Assembly (NCBI GenBank): GCA_037974665.1
Contig: CM075766.1
Location: forward strand, 46,241,569 to 46,305,568
Reading direction: 5' to 3'
Length of the DNA: 64,000 bases
From: Ehretia macrophylla
Taxonomy: Eukaryota; Streptophyta; Magnoliopsida; Boraginales; Ehretiaceae
Shown: positions 1 to 11,935 of the stretch, one piece after another
Layout of the letters: each line of letters starts with the position of its first letter
How positions within the stretch are numbered: the stretch's first letter is position 1
Translations under genes and position numbers: made by a program
Notes under the pieces: generated by a model
The model's database searches: none
Told to the model about the DNA's origin: nothing
Seen by the model: the letters and a program-made list of their open reading frames with translations, nothing else

Positions 1-1626
1 ATTGCTGTGTGAAATGCCTACATACTACTAGCTATGCAACACAACACAGCTTTTCTAATATCATTATAGACAATGCTGCAAAATAAGTTTTCTATACTAT
101 CAACAACCAAGGTAATAATATTGTGCACTGGAGAGTTAAACTTGTGGATAAAGATATCTATCATCAAGCTTGCAGTTGATTGTCCATCTCTAGATTAGGA
201 GACCAAGAAATAAGTCAGAGGATTTACTTGCAAAGAAATTATATTTGTAACATTACCATATTGTTGTGTAACCTACTTAAAGCCGACTTTTTACCAACTG
301 ATATTGGTTCACACTTGTTTAATTCTGAATGAGGACAAGATAAAATGATTTCTATTGAATTGATGTGGGGGATGACCACAGAATTTCCCAACAGGCGGAT
401 AAGGGCCATGAGAAATTGATGGTTCAACTTGTTTTGACCATACACTGCCCAGAATGCTCTCGGCCGATTGATTGGCGTGCATACAAAATGCCAAAAGGTC
501 TATGTAAGAATTATGGCATGTTAGCATAGTAAGTGGTGGGACATTGTATGTGAGAGGTATGTGGTAGACAGATAGTCAAATGGTTATGGAAACGAAACAA
601 CCTTGGAAATGGATGTCCATATGGGCGGGTGTTGGATAGGGGTATTGTTTCTTTTGTTCACCACTAGTACTCGAATGGTCGTGGATTCTCCACTATTTCT
701 TCTTCGATTACGGCTATAGATGCATTTACTATTATGTATATAGTGTAAGATAATTATTTTTTATTTTTTTAGATTTTGATAACCAAATACTCCGTAAGAA
801 AATTATGAAAGATACTCTTTTAATCCCCTAGACTCTCTTGGGATGGATATTAATTAATAGATTTTTTAGTACTCTTACTTCAATGTCGGGGTTTGAAAGA
901 GAAAACATTCGACCTAATTTAGGTTGCTCGACATAAGATGAAAATGAAAAATTTTGAATGCAGTAAACAATATTAAACTAGCAAAAATTTATGTGTCTCA
1001 AAGTTTTAGAGAAAGATGTTCCAGTTTCCGATTGAGGCATGGCCAGGGCATATTGAATCCTTTGTTGGCATTTCAATCTGAAGATATTTCTAGCACTCGA
1101 GATGGCAACAGTTCTGGCACACAAATATTGTTGTGCCCTTTTCAGGCAATTTCCAGATTAACTAAGAAGATTAAGGCTTTAGCTGAAGAGGTTACTTTAT
1201 CACTTTGATCAAGTTCAGCTTAGCTTCATGAAAATATCTGGAAATAAAGTTGCTCATTGGATTTTTCTGAATGTTTAGTTCCCATAACCCTCCCTTAGAT
1301 TGGTATTTCAACCCCCAAGGGCTATTCTAATATTTTTATTAAGTGAGAGTTAAAAACGTACAATTTAATATTCATATATAAACAATTTCTTTCAATAAGA
1401 ACTAAATTAATTTTTCAATCTAAAAATACCTTACATATACACAAACTTTCAAAAAATACAACTTCAATCACTCTATGATAATTTCGCTCTTGAGGTCAAT
1501 AGAAGATGCAATCTGTTGGCTCGTGAATTAGTCCTCCCATGCTAACAGTCCTGATTTGCAGTCCATTCTAAATTTGTATCATCTGCTACAGTTGGATGAT
1601 TGTTTTGATGTCCTTCATTTGGTATC
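1..1626. other. Intergenic, no recognisable gene
   Basis: AT-rich sequence up to the first transposon. The only ORF of note is 954-1208 (+, 84 codons). It matches no family I recognise and has no visible domain, so I do not call it a gene. Short ORFs on the minus strand at 239-527 overlap each other and look like chance. No RNA gene or promoter signature was seen. Confidence 0.6.
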
Positions 1627-2267
1627 TAAGGCTATCCTCAATGGAGTCTTTATAATGGGTCTCTATCCATTATTTTAGAGACCCATATAGAGACCAAATA
1701 GTGTTTTAGAGACCCACTTAGAGACCAAGGTAAAAAACTATTTTAAAGACTCATTTAAAGACCAAGATTAAAAAAAACATTATCGGTGACGGTCTCCATA
1801 AAATTGAGTTTCTATATTGTGTTAATTTTAATTTTATATCATAATTTGATTATGTGTTTTTTTTAATTAATTGTTATTTAGATTATTTCAACTTGTTTAA
1901 TGAATATTTCAACCAAAAAATAAATAAATTGCGACGAACATAACATTTAAAAAAAACTATACATAAGAAAGATCTTAATTAAATTTACCCATTAATTAAT
2001 TTTTTCACCTAAACTAAAAATAAAGTAAAAAATTTTATTTTTTCAACAAGTAGTAATATCAGTTAAAAAAAAAAAACAAGCAGCAATAAAAAAGTTTACC
2101 GAACTAAAAAAACTAAAATAAAAAAATAAAATACAAAACCATAATTAAAAAAAAAATGTCTAATTAAAAAACCTTAAATGCAAAACCTTAATTAAAAAAG
2201 CTTAATTACAAAATACCTTTTAAAAAACTCTAAATAAATATATATATATAAAAAATAATAATAATAA

Positions 2268-2560
2268 CCCTCCACCCACCCACCCACCCACCCACTCACT
2301 CACTCACTTTTTCCCTTTTTCCCTTCTCTGCACAGCAGCCCTTCTTCTTCCCCTGCGCAGCATCAGCGCTCGCCCCCCCTCCCACCCACCCACCCACTCT
2401 TTCCATTTTTCCCTTCTCTGCGCAGCAACCCTTCTTCTTCCCCTTTTTTCCTTGCAGCGCATCAGCGCCCGCCCCCCCCTCCTCCCCACCCCTCTTCTCC
2501 GCTGCATCCCACCCCCCCCCCCCCCCACACCATCTTCTACGTTGCCACCCCACCACCAAC
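2268..2560. repeat. C/T-rich low-complexity block of element A
   Basis: Runs of CCCA, CCCT and CTTCTT with long C homopolymers. It produces several overlapping minus-strand ORFs rich in Gly, Arg and Lys that have no coding character. A similar block sits at the matching place in element B (9532-9830). Confidence 0.8.
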
Positions 2561-2711
2561 ACAAACTTTATGTTTTTTTTTTTTTTTCAGATCTGTGTTT
2601 ACCTTTTTTTTTTGTTATTTGTTGAAAAAAATATTTGTATTGTAATTTGTTTATGTTTGTTAAATTTTTTGTTGCTGTTTGTGCTCTTTTTTGTACTTTT
2701 TTTTTTTTTGG

Positions 2712-2752
2712 CAGATCTGACGATGTCAGACAATCTGACATCGTCAAATCTG
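2712..2752. repeat. Palindrome in right arm of element A
   Basis: Two 19-bp arms (2712-2730 and 2734-2752) are inverted copies around a 3-bp loop, centred on the motif TGACGATGTCAGA. The same hairpin recurs in element B at 9905-9948 with small changes. It is probably a family feature of these non-autonomous elements; its function is unknown. Confidence 0.7.
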
Positions 2753-4190
2753 ATATTGTTTATTTTGGAGACTCATTTTTGTCTTCTTGTATAGTCTCCA
2801 TTTTCTTCAACAAATTTATTGAAGAAAATGGAGACTAGGTGTTATTTTGGAGACTCAAAGCTTAAGTGTTGTCATAATGTTGCCAAAAACCATCAAATAG
2901 TATTTTAGAGACCCCCATTGATGATGAATTTTGATCAATAGAGTCTCTAAAATAACAATTATTAGGTTATCCTCAATGGAGTCTCTATAATGGGTCTCTA
3001 TCCATTATTTTAGAGACTCATATAGAGACCAAATAGTGTTTTAAAGACCCACTTAGAAACTAAGGCAAAAAAACTGTTTTAAAGACCTATTTAGAGACCA
3101 AGATAAAAAAAAAAATCCCGGGTGACGGTCTACATAAAATTAAGTCTCTATATTGTGTTAATTTTAATTTTATATAATAATTTGATTATATTTTTTTTTT
3201 CGTGTGTTGTTTTTTTTTAATTAATTGTTATTTAGATTATTTCAACTTCTTTAACGAATATTTCAACCAAAAAATAAATAAATTGCGACGAACATAACAT
3301 TTTAAAAAAAACCATACGTAAAAAAAATCTTAATTAAATTTACTCATTAATTAATTTTTTCACCTAAACTAAAAATAAAGTAGAAAATTAACCAAAAAAA
3401 ACTAAACTAAAAAATTAAAATAAAAAAATAAAATACAAAATCATAATTAGAAAAAATGTCTAATTAAAAAACCCTAAATGCAAAACCTTAATTAAAAAAT
3501 CTAATTAAAAAATCGTGTGTTACCTTTAATTAAAATTGTGCGTTAATTTTAATTTTATATAGTAATTTAATTATGTGTTATTTTTTCTCGTGTGTTACCT
3601 TTTTTTTAATTAATTATTATTTAGATAATCTTAACTTTTTTAACGAATATTTCAACCAAAAAATAAATAAATTGCAACAAAGATAACATTTAAATAATTA
3701 GAATTATTCATAAAAACAACTATAAAAAAATATCTTAATTACAAAAAAAAAATTACAAGTATATTTTTAAAAAACTACAACTATAAAAAAAAAGAAAAAT
3801 TAGATTTAAAAAATCTATAAATTACAACTATATTGAAAAGAATAATTATTAAAAAAAACTCAATTACAATCAGAATAGTAGAATAAAACCTAAACTAAAA
3901 AAAGTATAATTAAAAAACATAAAACAAATAAAATTAAAAATTAAAATAAAATACAAAACCTTAATTAAAAAAAAGTATAATTTAAAAGCCCTAATTAAAA
4001 AAATCTATTTAAAAAACCTGCTTGACATTTATCATGTTATTCAAGTTAACCTACATTCAAGGGTAAATGCCTATATAATTAAAAAATTCTAATTAAATCA
4101 ACCCTAATTAAATATATAAAATAATTTAATTACAAAAACAAAAAAACAAAACCTAAATATAAAAGCCTATTATCTCACTTCCAACCCTCC

Positions 4191-4792
4191 TGTTGATATA
4201 TGTCAATATCCACCTCTTCATAATAAGTATCGTTAATTATATGGTAGCATAAATTAATGATTCCGACTTAAACGTCGATGAGGTCAAAAGAGATCGCGAT
4301 GGCTACAAGAAAGAAGTTCGGGAATTTGGAATTACCTAAGATGACGTCGGGTTGATGCAATGCTAAAGTTAGCCAATTTGACCAAAGGAAACTTCCTAGA
4401 AGTTGACTTGGATGCTAGCCACCCATGTGGTCAATTGTAGCCACCCATGTGATAAATATGGGTGGCTAATACTTTGAACATGGTTGGTAAAGCCAACCAA
4501 GATTGAAATGTTTGATAGGAAAGTCTCCTATGGCGGGCTAGCTGAATTCTATAAATAGGCATGCATTAGTTCATCATTTTCATCCACAACACAATTCCAA
4601 ACACAATCCTAAGTTAGTCTTTCTTTCTTGTATTCTTCTTGTAAGTCCAGAAGCCATTGAAGCTCTAATCTAGAGAGCGCACGGTGGAACAATTATATTG
4701 TAAGTGTTATATTGAATTGTTATAAAGAGTAGTGTTGTCTTTGTACTTGATTGTTGTTAAGACGTTTCTGGGAAATTGGTTATATTCTTACA
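4191..4792 (+). repeat. 5' LTR of the copia element
   Basis: Begins TGTTGATATATG and ends TTACA, 602 bp. It carries a TATA box at 4550-4557 and a repeated motif TAGCCACCCATGTG at 4416-4429 and 4438-4451. That motif is followed by an inverted partial copy (4458-4468), so the region can fold. The 3' copy at 8930-9531 is nearly identical. Confidence 0.95.
4550..4557 (+). promoter_or_regulatory. LTR TATA box
   Basis: TATAAATA within the 5' LTR, repeated at 9289-9296 in the 3' LTR. Its position about 240 bp before the LTR end is suitable for the U3/R boundary. This is a sequence match only; transcription start is not shown. Confidence 0.6.
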
Positions 4793-4804
4793 TGGTATCA
4801 GAGC
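4793..4804 (+). other. Primer-binding site, initiator tRNA-Met type
   Basis: TGGTATCAGAGC directly follows the 5' LTR. This is the standard plant copia primer site, complementary to the 3' end of initiator methionine tRNA. It fixes the LTR boundary at 4792. Confidence 0.85.
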
Positions 4805-4850
4805 TTAAGGGGCTCTTAACAACAATCTTGTCTAGTAAAGCTCAACAACT

Positions 4851-5897
4851 ATGACTACTCAAGGTGCTAGTTCTTCTTCTACCAGTTCTAGTTCCGGTTT
4901 AGTACCGACAATTCGTATCCGTCCCCCTACCTTCACAGAAGGAAAACTTGATGGCACGAACTATCTTTTGTGGAAGTTCAAAATCACTACAGTTCTGGAC
5001 TCCTACGAACTCCTTGATACAGTGTTAGGCACAGATGCAGAACCAGTTGCAGTCCGTGCTGAAGATGACACAAAAAAGGTCACACCTCCAGATCCTCAGC
5101 TTGTCAAAGAATGGAGGAGACGAAATGATGATGCACTTTGTGCAATTGTAACAAGTGTTCAGGATTCTGTCCTTACTTTAATTCAATACACAACCAAGGC
5201 AACTGAAGCTTGGAACATACTGAGAAATCAGTATGAAACAAGGAACCAGACTCGCATTCAAAACTTGGAGAATCAGTTAGCTGCTGAGAGATTAAGTGAA
5301 GATGAAGCAGCTGAGTTATTTATCAGTAGGATGAAAAACCTACGTGATCAAATGGCTGCAGTTGGTATTGCCAAATCAACCGAGGAACTAGCTCGAAGGT
5401 GCATTAGAGTGTTGCCTCCAAAATTTGACGGCCTTGTGACAGCACTCAATACACAAGTTCGCATTCCTCCTTTGACGTTTGAAGAATTCACTGCCATGTT
5501 AATGGAGGAGGAGATGAGGCTGAGGAGCAGAGAAAATCAACTTGACTCTGCCTTTACAGCCAAGGCGAGGAGTAACCAAGAAGAAAAGAAGAAAGCAAAG
5601 AAGAAAACGTTCTCTGGATCGTGCTACTACTGCAATAAGAAAGGTCATGCTGTCAAAGATTGCAGGAAACGAATCCATGACGAGAAGAACGGAACTTTAA
5701 AGCCAAATTGGAGAAATAAAGAATCTGCCAATACGGCTGAAACGGAAGTGCATCTGTTTACTGTAACAGATGTATCGGAGGAAACGTGTACTAGCGCACA
5801 TGTACATCAAACAAGTGCATGGGTGTTAGATAGTGGAGCTTCCCGACACATGACCAGCAAGAAGGAGTTATATGACTCCATAAAACCTCTACAATAA
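4851..5897 (+). pseudogene. copia gag and start of protease (broken)
   Basis: Opens with an ATG 58 bp after the LTR. The N-terminal part is a copia Gag (UBN2 type), with a tryptophan-rich start near LDGTNYLLWKFKI. A basic segment precedes a CCHC zinc knuckle (C-Y-Y-C-N-K-K-G-H-A-V-K-D-C, about residues 262-275). The aspartic protease active site DSGAS lies near the C-terminus (about residues 327-331). An in-frame TAA at 5895-5897 stops it just after the protease active site. That is not a place where copia elements use a programmed stop, so I read it as damage. Confidence 0.9.
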
Positions 5898-7230
5898 CCA
5901 ATGAATGTTGTCGTCGGGAATAATGCGAGGTGTCCTGTTGAGGGCACTGGAACCATCTCGCTCGTGTCTCAAGATGGAGGAAGCAAGAAGCTGTCCAACG
6001 TACTCTTTGTACCCCAGATCACCAGAAATTTGCTATCTGTAGCTGCTATTATAGATAATGATCTAGAAGTGCGGTTCAAGAAGACGGAAGCTTTGATTCT
6101 TGACAAGGATCAAAATATCGTAAGTAAAGGTATTCGCAAAAATAATCTTTACGAAATCAGCTCTCTTTCTGCTGTCGTGGATGCCAAAACAAGTCAACTT
6201 TGGCATGAAAGGTTCGAGGACATTTCCTAGCCTGTGTTAGAGGAAATGCAAAAGAAGAAGATGGTGGCCGACTTGCCTTCAATTGAAGAAATTGAAGGAC
6301 CATGTGAAGCTTGTATGCTGGGCAAGCAACATAGACAGTCATTTCCCAAAGAGAGTCATAACTGATCAAAGGCTCCTCTAGAGTTGGTACATGCTGACCT
6401 CTGCGGAAAAATGACTACGACGGCGTTGGGAGGATCTTCCTACTTTATGCTGTTAGTCGACGATTATAGTAGGAAGATGTGGGTGTACTTCCTTCGGGAC
6501 AAGGCTGATGCTCTTGAAAAGTTTAAAGTGTGGCACAAACTTATGACAAATGAGAACACAACTCAGTTGAAGAAACTTCGTACCGATCGTGGGGGGGGAA
6601 TTCTGTTCTACAGAGTTCACCAACTACTGCAACAAGCTTGGGATTAAGCGCCAATTGACTGCTCCATACACACCACAACAAAATGGAGTTGTGGAACGAA
6701 GAAATCGAACAATTGTAGAAATGGCTCGATGCATGTTGAAAGGTGCTGGCCTACCTGACACATTCTGGGCTGAAGCAGTCAACACAGCGGTATACATCCT
6801 CAATCGGTGCTCAACCAGGGCACTCAACGATAAGACTCTTAATGAGGCTTATTATGGTACGAAACCTTCTGTGTCTCATTTAAGAAAATTTTGGTGTGAA
6901 TGTTTTGTACACATTCCAAATGAAAATCGAAAGAAATTGGATGACAAGAGCAAGAAGGGCATTTTCTTGGGATATAGTGAAGAGTCTAAAGCATACAGAC
7001 TCTATGATGTAGAGGCCAAGAAGGTGATCATAAGCCGAGATGTGGTGTTTAATGAGCGACCACACTCAATAGAGGATAGCGGTCCTGCCATTTCGTCATC
7101 AATGGATGAAGTAATTCACCAAGTGCCTAAACAACGACCGTTGAACAATGAAGAAGTTTCTAATGATGAAGAGACTGAAGACCAACCTGTTGTATCCACA
7201 AGGAAGCCACAACCGAAGTGGTTCCAATAG
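5898..7230 (+). pseudogene. copia protease remainder and integrase (broken)
   Basis: The same frame continues after the stop at 5895 and is interrupted again at 6228-6230 (TAG) and 6363-6365 (TGA). The gag-pre-integrase zinc-binding region (LWHERF and CEACMLGKQ) and the integrase core are readable: the first catalytic Asp in VHADLCG, the second in LRTDRGG and the Glu in NGVVERRNRT. Within the run of eight G at about 6591-6598 one extra G shifts the frame, so the second half is read in another frame. A further TAG lies at 7228-7230. Confidence 0.85.
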
Positions 7231-8901
7231 CTCTTTGATGGAAGAAATCTAGGAATTACTGATGATAGTCCACGTCCTGATGGACTAAAACGATCAAAGA
7301 GAATAGAGGAGCAGAACAGATCAGGACAACAACTAGTAAACATGGCTTTGATGACCCAAATCATCAAGACGGTAAAAGAACCGGTAACTGTGGAGGAAGC
7401 CATGTCAGATCCAAATTGGAGAGCAGCTATGCAAGCCGAGTATGATAGTATCATGAAAAATGATACTTGGGAGATCGTTGAAAAGCCACCGAATAGAAAA
7501 ATTATCGGCACCAAATGGATCTGGAAAGTGAAGTACAAGGCAGATGGAAGTCTTGAAAAATACAAGGCACGCCTTGTAGCACAAGGATTTTCGCAAGTCG
7601 AAGGTTTCGATGTATATGAAACCTTTGCTCCAACAGCAAAAATGTCAACAATCAGGCTAGTTGTTGCAGCTACCGCGCATTATGAATGGATTGTACATCA
7701 AATGGATGTCAAGTCAGCTTTTCTTAATGGGCAACTTGAAGAAGAAGTCTACGTTGTACAACCCCCTGGCTTCCAAATACCAGGTGAAGAAGAAAAAGTC
7801 TGCAAATTGAAAAAGGCTTTATATAGGTTAAAGCAAGCACCACGAGCTTGGTACAAATGTATAGACTCTTTCTTCTTGCAACATGGTTTCTGTAGAAGCA
7901 AATCAGAGGCCAACTTGTATGTTCTAAGTGAACAAGGAAAGAAGGTAATTGTAGTCCTATATGTGGATGATCTTGTAATCACTGGTGACCATGAAGATAA
8001 TATTCGGAAGACGCAAGAATGGTTGAGCCAAGAATTTGAAATGACAAATCTTGGTCTTCTTCATTATTGCTTGGGAATCGAGGTATGGCAAAAACCTCAT
8101 ACTATCTTCATCTCGCAGCAACGATATGTTCGTGAGCTTCTGATTGCATTTGGTATGTCCGAGTGCAAATCAGTTGTCACCCCGATGGAAGTGAATACAA
8201 AGTTATCAATTGACGATCCTTCAGAACAAGTTGATAACAAGCTCTACAGAAGATTGGTGGGAAGTTTAATCTTCCTTTGTAACACAAGACCTGATATTAG
8301 TTATGCTGTGGGAGTTCTCAGTCGGTTTTCAAATAAACCGAAACAAAGTCACTGGCAAGCAGGGATGCGGATCCTCAAATATCTCAAAGGCACGTTGGAG
8401 TATGGGATATCATACAAGTCTGGAGATACTTTATCTGGGTACTGTGACTCAGACTGGGCTGGTGACATTGACTCAAGAAAATCTGTTACAGGTTACGTAT
8501 TCACATTCGGTGGTGGAATCATCTCATGGGCTAGTAAGAAGCAACCCACCGTTGCACTTTCATCAACGGAGGCAGAATACAAGGCTGCTTGTGTAGCATC
8601 CTGTGAAGCTGTTTGGCTACGACGCATCATGATTGATATTGGCATTCCAATAGAGGAAGCAACAATGTTGAAATGTGACAGTCAGAGTTGTATAGCCATG
8701 TCAAAGAATCCGGTATTTCATGCTAGAACAAAACACATAGAGATTCAGTATCACTATGTGAGGGAACTGATCGAGGAAGGTGAAATCTACATGGAGTACT
8801 GCCCTACAGAAGATAATTGTGCAGATATCTTCACTAAAGCGTTAGGGAGCGTCCAATTGAGCAAGCATCTTCAAACATTGGGTGTTGGCCCAATAGTTTA
8901 G
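7231..8901 (+). pseudogene. copia reverse transcriptase and RNase H
   Basis: Open through to 8901 once past the stop at 7228-7230; the first ATG is at 7342. Reverse transcriptase motifs are in order: KARLVAQGF, MDVKSAFLNG, and the YVDD catalytic box in LYVDDLVITG near 7960. RNase H follows (SDWAGDIDSRKS and SSTEAEYKA near 8560). It ends 28 bp before the 3' LTR. The domain is intact by eye but cannot be expressed as part of an unbroken polyprotein from this copy. Confidence 0.9.
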
Positions 8902-8929
8902 TCAATATGAGGTGAACATTGAGAGGGGG

Positions 8930-9531
8930 TATTGATATATGTCAATATCCACCTCTTCATAATAAGTATCGTTAATTATATGGTAGCATAAATTAATGAT
9001 TCCGACTTAAACGTCGATGAGGTCAAAAGAGATCGCGATGGCTACAAGAAAGAAGTTCGGGAATTTGGAATTACCTAAGATGACGTCGGGTTGATGCAAT
9101 GCTAAAGTTAGCCAATTTGACCAAAGGAAACTTCTTAGAAGTTGACTTGGATGCTAGCCACCCATGTGGTCAATTGTAGCCACCCATGTGATAAATATGG
9201 GTGGCTAATACTTTGAACATGGTTGGTAAAGCCAACCAAGATTGAAATGTTTGATAGGAAAGTCTTCTATGGCGGGCTAGCTGAATTCTATAAATAGGCA
9301 TGCATTAGTTCATCATTTTCATCCACAACACAATTCCAAACACAATCCTAAGTTAGTCTTTCTTTCTTCTATTCTTCTTGTAAGTCCAGAAGCCATTGAA
9401 GCTCTAATCTAGAGAGCGCACAGTGGGACAATTATCTTGTAAGTGTTATATTGAATTGTTATAAAGAGTAGTGTTGTCTTTCTACTTGATTGTTGTTAAG
9501 ACGTTTCTGGGAAATTGGTTATATTCTTACA
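8930..9531 (+). repeat. 3' LTR of the copia element
   Basis: 602 bp, preceded by the purine tract GAGAGGGGG. Its second base is A where the 5' LTR has G, so the canonical TG terminus is changed to TA. The TATA box is at 9289-9296. About eight substitutions separate it from the 5' LTR. Confidence 0.95.
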
Positions 9532-9904
9532 CCTCCCCCCCCCTCTTTTCTCTCTCTTCCTTCTTCTTCCCGTCCCTTCCTTGTTGCACTTCCCCCTTTC
9601 TCTCTCTTCCTTCTTCTGTCTCTTCCTTCTTCTTCCCGTCATTTCCTTGCTGCACCTCCCTCTCTCTCTCTCTTCCTTCTTCTTCTCGTCTCTTCCTTGC
9701 TGCACGCTCCCCCCCCTACCCTACCTCTTCCTTTCCCTTCCCCGTTGCACCCCACCCACACCCCCCCACTTTCCCCGCTGCACACCCCCCCCCCACACCC
9801 CTCCCACTTTCCCCGCTGCACAATTGTTTTGTATTTTTTTTTTTCTGTTTGTTAATTTTTGTTGTTGTTGTTTGTTAAATTTTTTGTAACTTTTTTTTTT
9901 TCTT

Positions 9905-9948
9905 CAGATCTGACGATGTCAGATTGACAATCTGACATCGACAGATCT
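9905..9948. repeat. Palindrome in right arm of element B
   Basis: This is the counterpart of the hairpin at 2712-2752. The left arm (9905-9923) is identical to that of element A, and the right arm (9931-9948) differs by small changes. Conservation in both copies suggests it was present in their common ancestor. Confidence 0.65.
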
Positions 9949-10242
9949 CACATTTTTTTTAGAGACTCGTTTTTGTCTTCTTGTATAGTCTCCGTTTTCT
10001 TCAACAAATTTGTTAAAAAAAATGGAGACTAGGTGCTATTTTGGAGACTCAAAACTTGAGTGATGTCATGATATTGCCAAAAACTATCAAATAGTGTTTT
10101 AGAGACTCCCATTGGTGATGAATTTTGATCAATAAAGTCTCTAAAATAGCAATTACTGTTATTTAGAGACCCTTTAGGGACTCCATTGAGGATGTCCTTA
10201 GTGTTTAGAGACTCCTTAAAGACTCCATTGAGGATGCCCTAA

Positions 10243-11930
10243 TAGAAATCATATATTTTCCTACAGAACTCGACCCACGACCCACCTCTGCTTCAAACGC
10301 TCCAAAAAACCAAAGCAAATCCAAAAAAAAAAACATTTTTTTCCAATCAAAACGTGCTTTAGGCTCCGAAACGGCCCAAAACTTCGCGTTTATTCTGTAA
10401 CCGCATCGACTTCTTCTATTCCATTGACCAAAAAAAAACATTTTGGAATGATGGTACTTGATTCTTTTTTTTTTTTGGTCAAAGGCATTGCAGTAGGGGC
10501 AGATTTAGAAATTTTTTCTTAATAGAAGTTAAAACACATTATTTTTTAATTATATGAGTATATATATATCTTTTCAACGGGAGTTATTAAATTATCTAAT
10601 TTTAAAAAAAAAGATACAAGGATTTTTTTAACACATTATTCTTTTCAAAAGTAATCATATTTTTCTGGAAATGTCCTTTATTTCTTCTTATTTCCTTAAG
10701 GTTCGTTTGGTCTGAATGTTTTTATTTTTTATTATCTTTATAATTTTATTATATGAAAAACACCATTTGGCTATCGCTCTAGATAATGATTCACAGCATA
10801 TGATTAGATACACCTCACCTTGAAAATTGATTTTTAGACGAGTGTTTTTGCCGAATTTAAAAAATTATCTTAACCTAAGACAAACTAAAATTTTAAGATT
10901 GATTTCATAAAAAAAATTAATTAATCGAGTAAAATAATCTAAACCAAACGTCAAGCCTCTAAGTATGAAATATATTACTATCAACTTATTATTACATGCA
11001 GCACTAGACGTTTTTTTTTAGTATTATTATTTAAGGGAGGTCAAAACATACATCACTTAGGATGTTATATATGAGAATTGATCTTGAGACTTCCGAGAAG
11101 CATACCTGGTACTAATGGCATTTTCTCAATTTGCAACATACCTGGGGGTATCTGGATGGAATGTTTTTAGCTTTAATTTATTTGTCTGTATTGATGGGGA
11201 TGTAATATCTTCCCCTTGTGCTCAGCTCAAGCTTTTAGGGCATTAGACTCGGAACCTAAAAAGTTCAAAACTTAATTGCACAAAAAAATTTAGACTAAAA
11301 ACTAGAATAATTCTCCAAATAATAAATACCCTAGGCAACTATGTTATAGAGATTATTTAAACATATACGAATAATTCTCAAAATAAATACCCTAGGCAAA
11401 TATATCGTAGAGATTAGTTAAACATATATAGTACAAGAAAGCAAATTACTCTTGGACCTCTAAAAACTTAGCTGTAATAATACTTTGTGAAAATAGATTA
11501 TCCAGCTTTTCTGAGGACATGTGAGAACTTGTATTTTTTTCTCTCCTCTCTTAGATAGAGTTATTTTTACTAACTTGTTAGATTTGTTTAGTCTTTCCGT
11601 ACTCTAATATATAATCCTTGGTTAGTAACATTTCTTTCCGCGTGCTCTAGCTTCTAGCTAAGAAAAGAAAAAATCTTTCCAGTCTCAAAACATTCTTTAC
11701 TTATAAATTCATCATGCATATTCCCTACCCATCCCATTTTACAGTGGGGCATAGTAATGGTATTCTCATCTTAGGAAAGTAGTGAAGGTTAATTATTTGA
11801 TTTAGCCACCAGGACTTGGTCCCGTGGTATCACGTACCTCGCTCAGGTTGAGAAATTGATTCTCATTGATTATATTATGTGTTGTACGATTTTATGGTTT
11901 TCTTGTATCAAAAAAAAAATTGTTTGATTT
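10243..11930. other. Intergenic between the two transposon clusters
   Basis: No gene recognised. The ORF at 10205-10441 (-) straddles the transposon end and has no domain. A possible diverged miniature element spans about 10697-10970, with imperfect inverted ends around the motif GTTTGGT. Near 11800-11915 a stretch ending in poly-A resembles a degenerate tRNA-derived SINE, but no box or target duplication is clear enough to call it. Confidence 0.45.
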
Positions 11931-11935
11931 AGGAT

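Larger units (their letters stand above)
4191..9531 (+). mobile_element. Ty1/copia LTR retrotransposon, full-length, disabled
   Basis: Complete structure: a 602-bp 5' LTR (4191-4792), a primer-binding site abutting it, a gag-pol region in the order gag, protease, integrase, reverse transcriptase, RNase H (diagnostic of copia), a purine tract, and a 602-bp 3' LTR (8930-9531). The 5-bp target duplication CCTCC lies at 4186-4190 and 9532-9536. I count about eight differences between the LTRs (near 1.3%), so insertion was recent. The reading frame is nevertheless broken by four stops and one single-base frameshift, so this copy cannot make its own polyprotein. Confidence 0.95.
2965..10197. mobile_element. 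Inner PIF/Harbinger-type element (element B), nested in A
   Basis: The left end reads GGTTATCCTCAATGGAGTCT, and the complement of the right end (10178-10197) reads GGACATCCTCAATGGAGTCC. A TTA duplication flanks it at 2962-2964 and 10198-10200. Its left 225 bp and right 300 bp closely match element A, and joining A across the insertion restores an end that aligns base for base with B. It has no transposase. It is itself split by the copia element at 4191-9531 and would be about 1.9 kb without it. The right half carries a C/T-rich block (9532-9830) like that of A. Confidence 0.75.
1630..10239. mobile_element. Outer PIF/Harbinger-type non-autonomous element (element A), interrupted
   Basis: Terminal inverted repeats are visible: the left end reads GGCTATCCTCAATGGAGTCT, and the complement of the right end reads GGGCATCCTCAATGGAGTCT. 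They are flanked by a 3-bp TAA duplication (1627-1629 and 10240-10242). The TIR style and the TAA/TTA target are typical of PIF/Harbinger (Tourist-like) elements. It has no transposase ORF. The interior has an AT-rich left half, a C/T-rich block (2268-2560) and a right arm containing a palindrome. It is split at 2964/10198 by a second family member, and its last 39 bp lie at 10201-10239. Without the insert it is about 1.37 kb. Family assignment is by TIR and TSD only. Confidence 0.75.

Noticed and set aside
2296-2564. Overlapping minus-strand ORFs rich in Gly, Arg and Lys
   Set aside because: They are translations of the C/T-rich block inside the Harbinger-type element; several frames are open at once, which indicates composition, not coding.
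4851-5897. Possible programmed gag-pol stop in the copia element
   Set aside because: The stop lies after the protease active site and is followed by further stops and a frameshift, so it is better explained as decay.
9471-9889. Several long ORFs on both strands
   Set aside because: The same type of C/T-rich block in element B, partly in the copia LTR.
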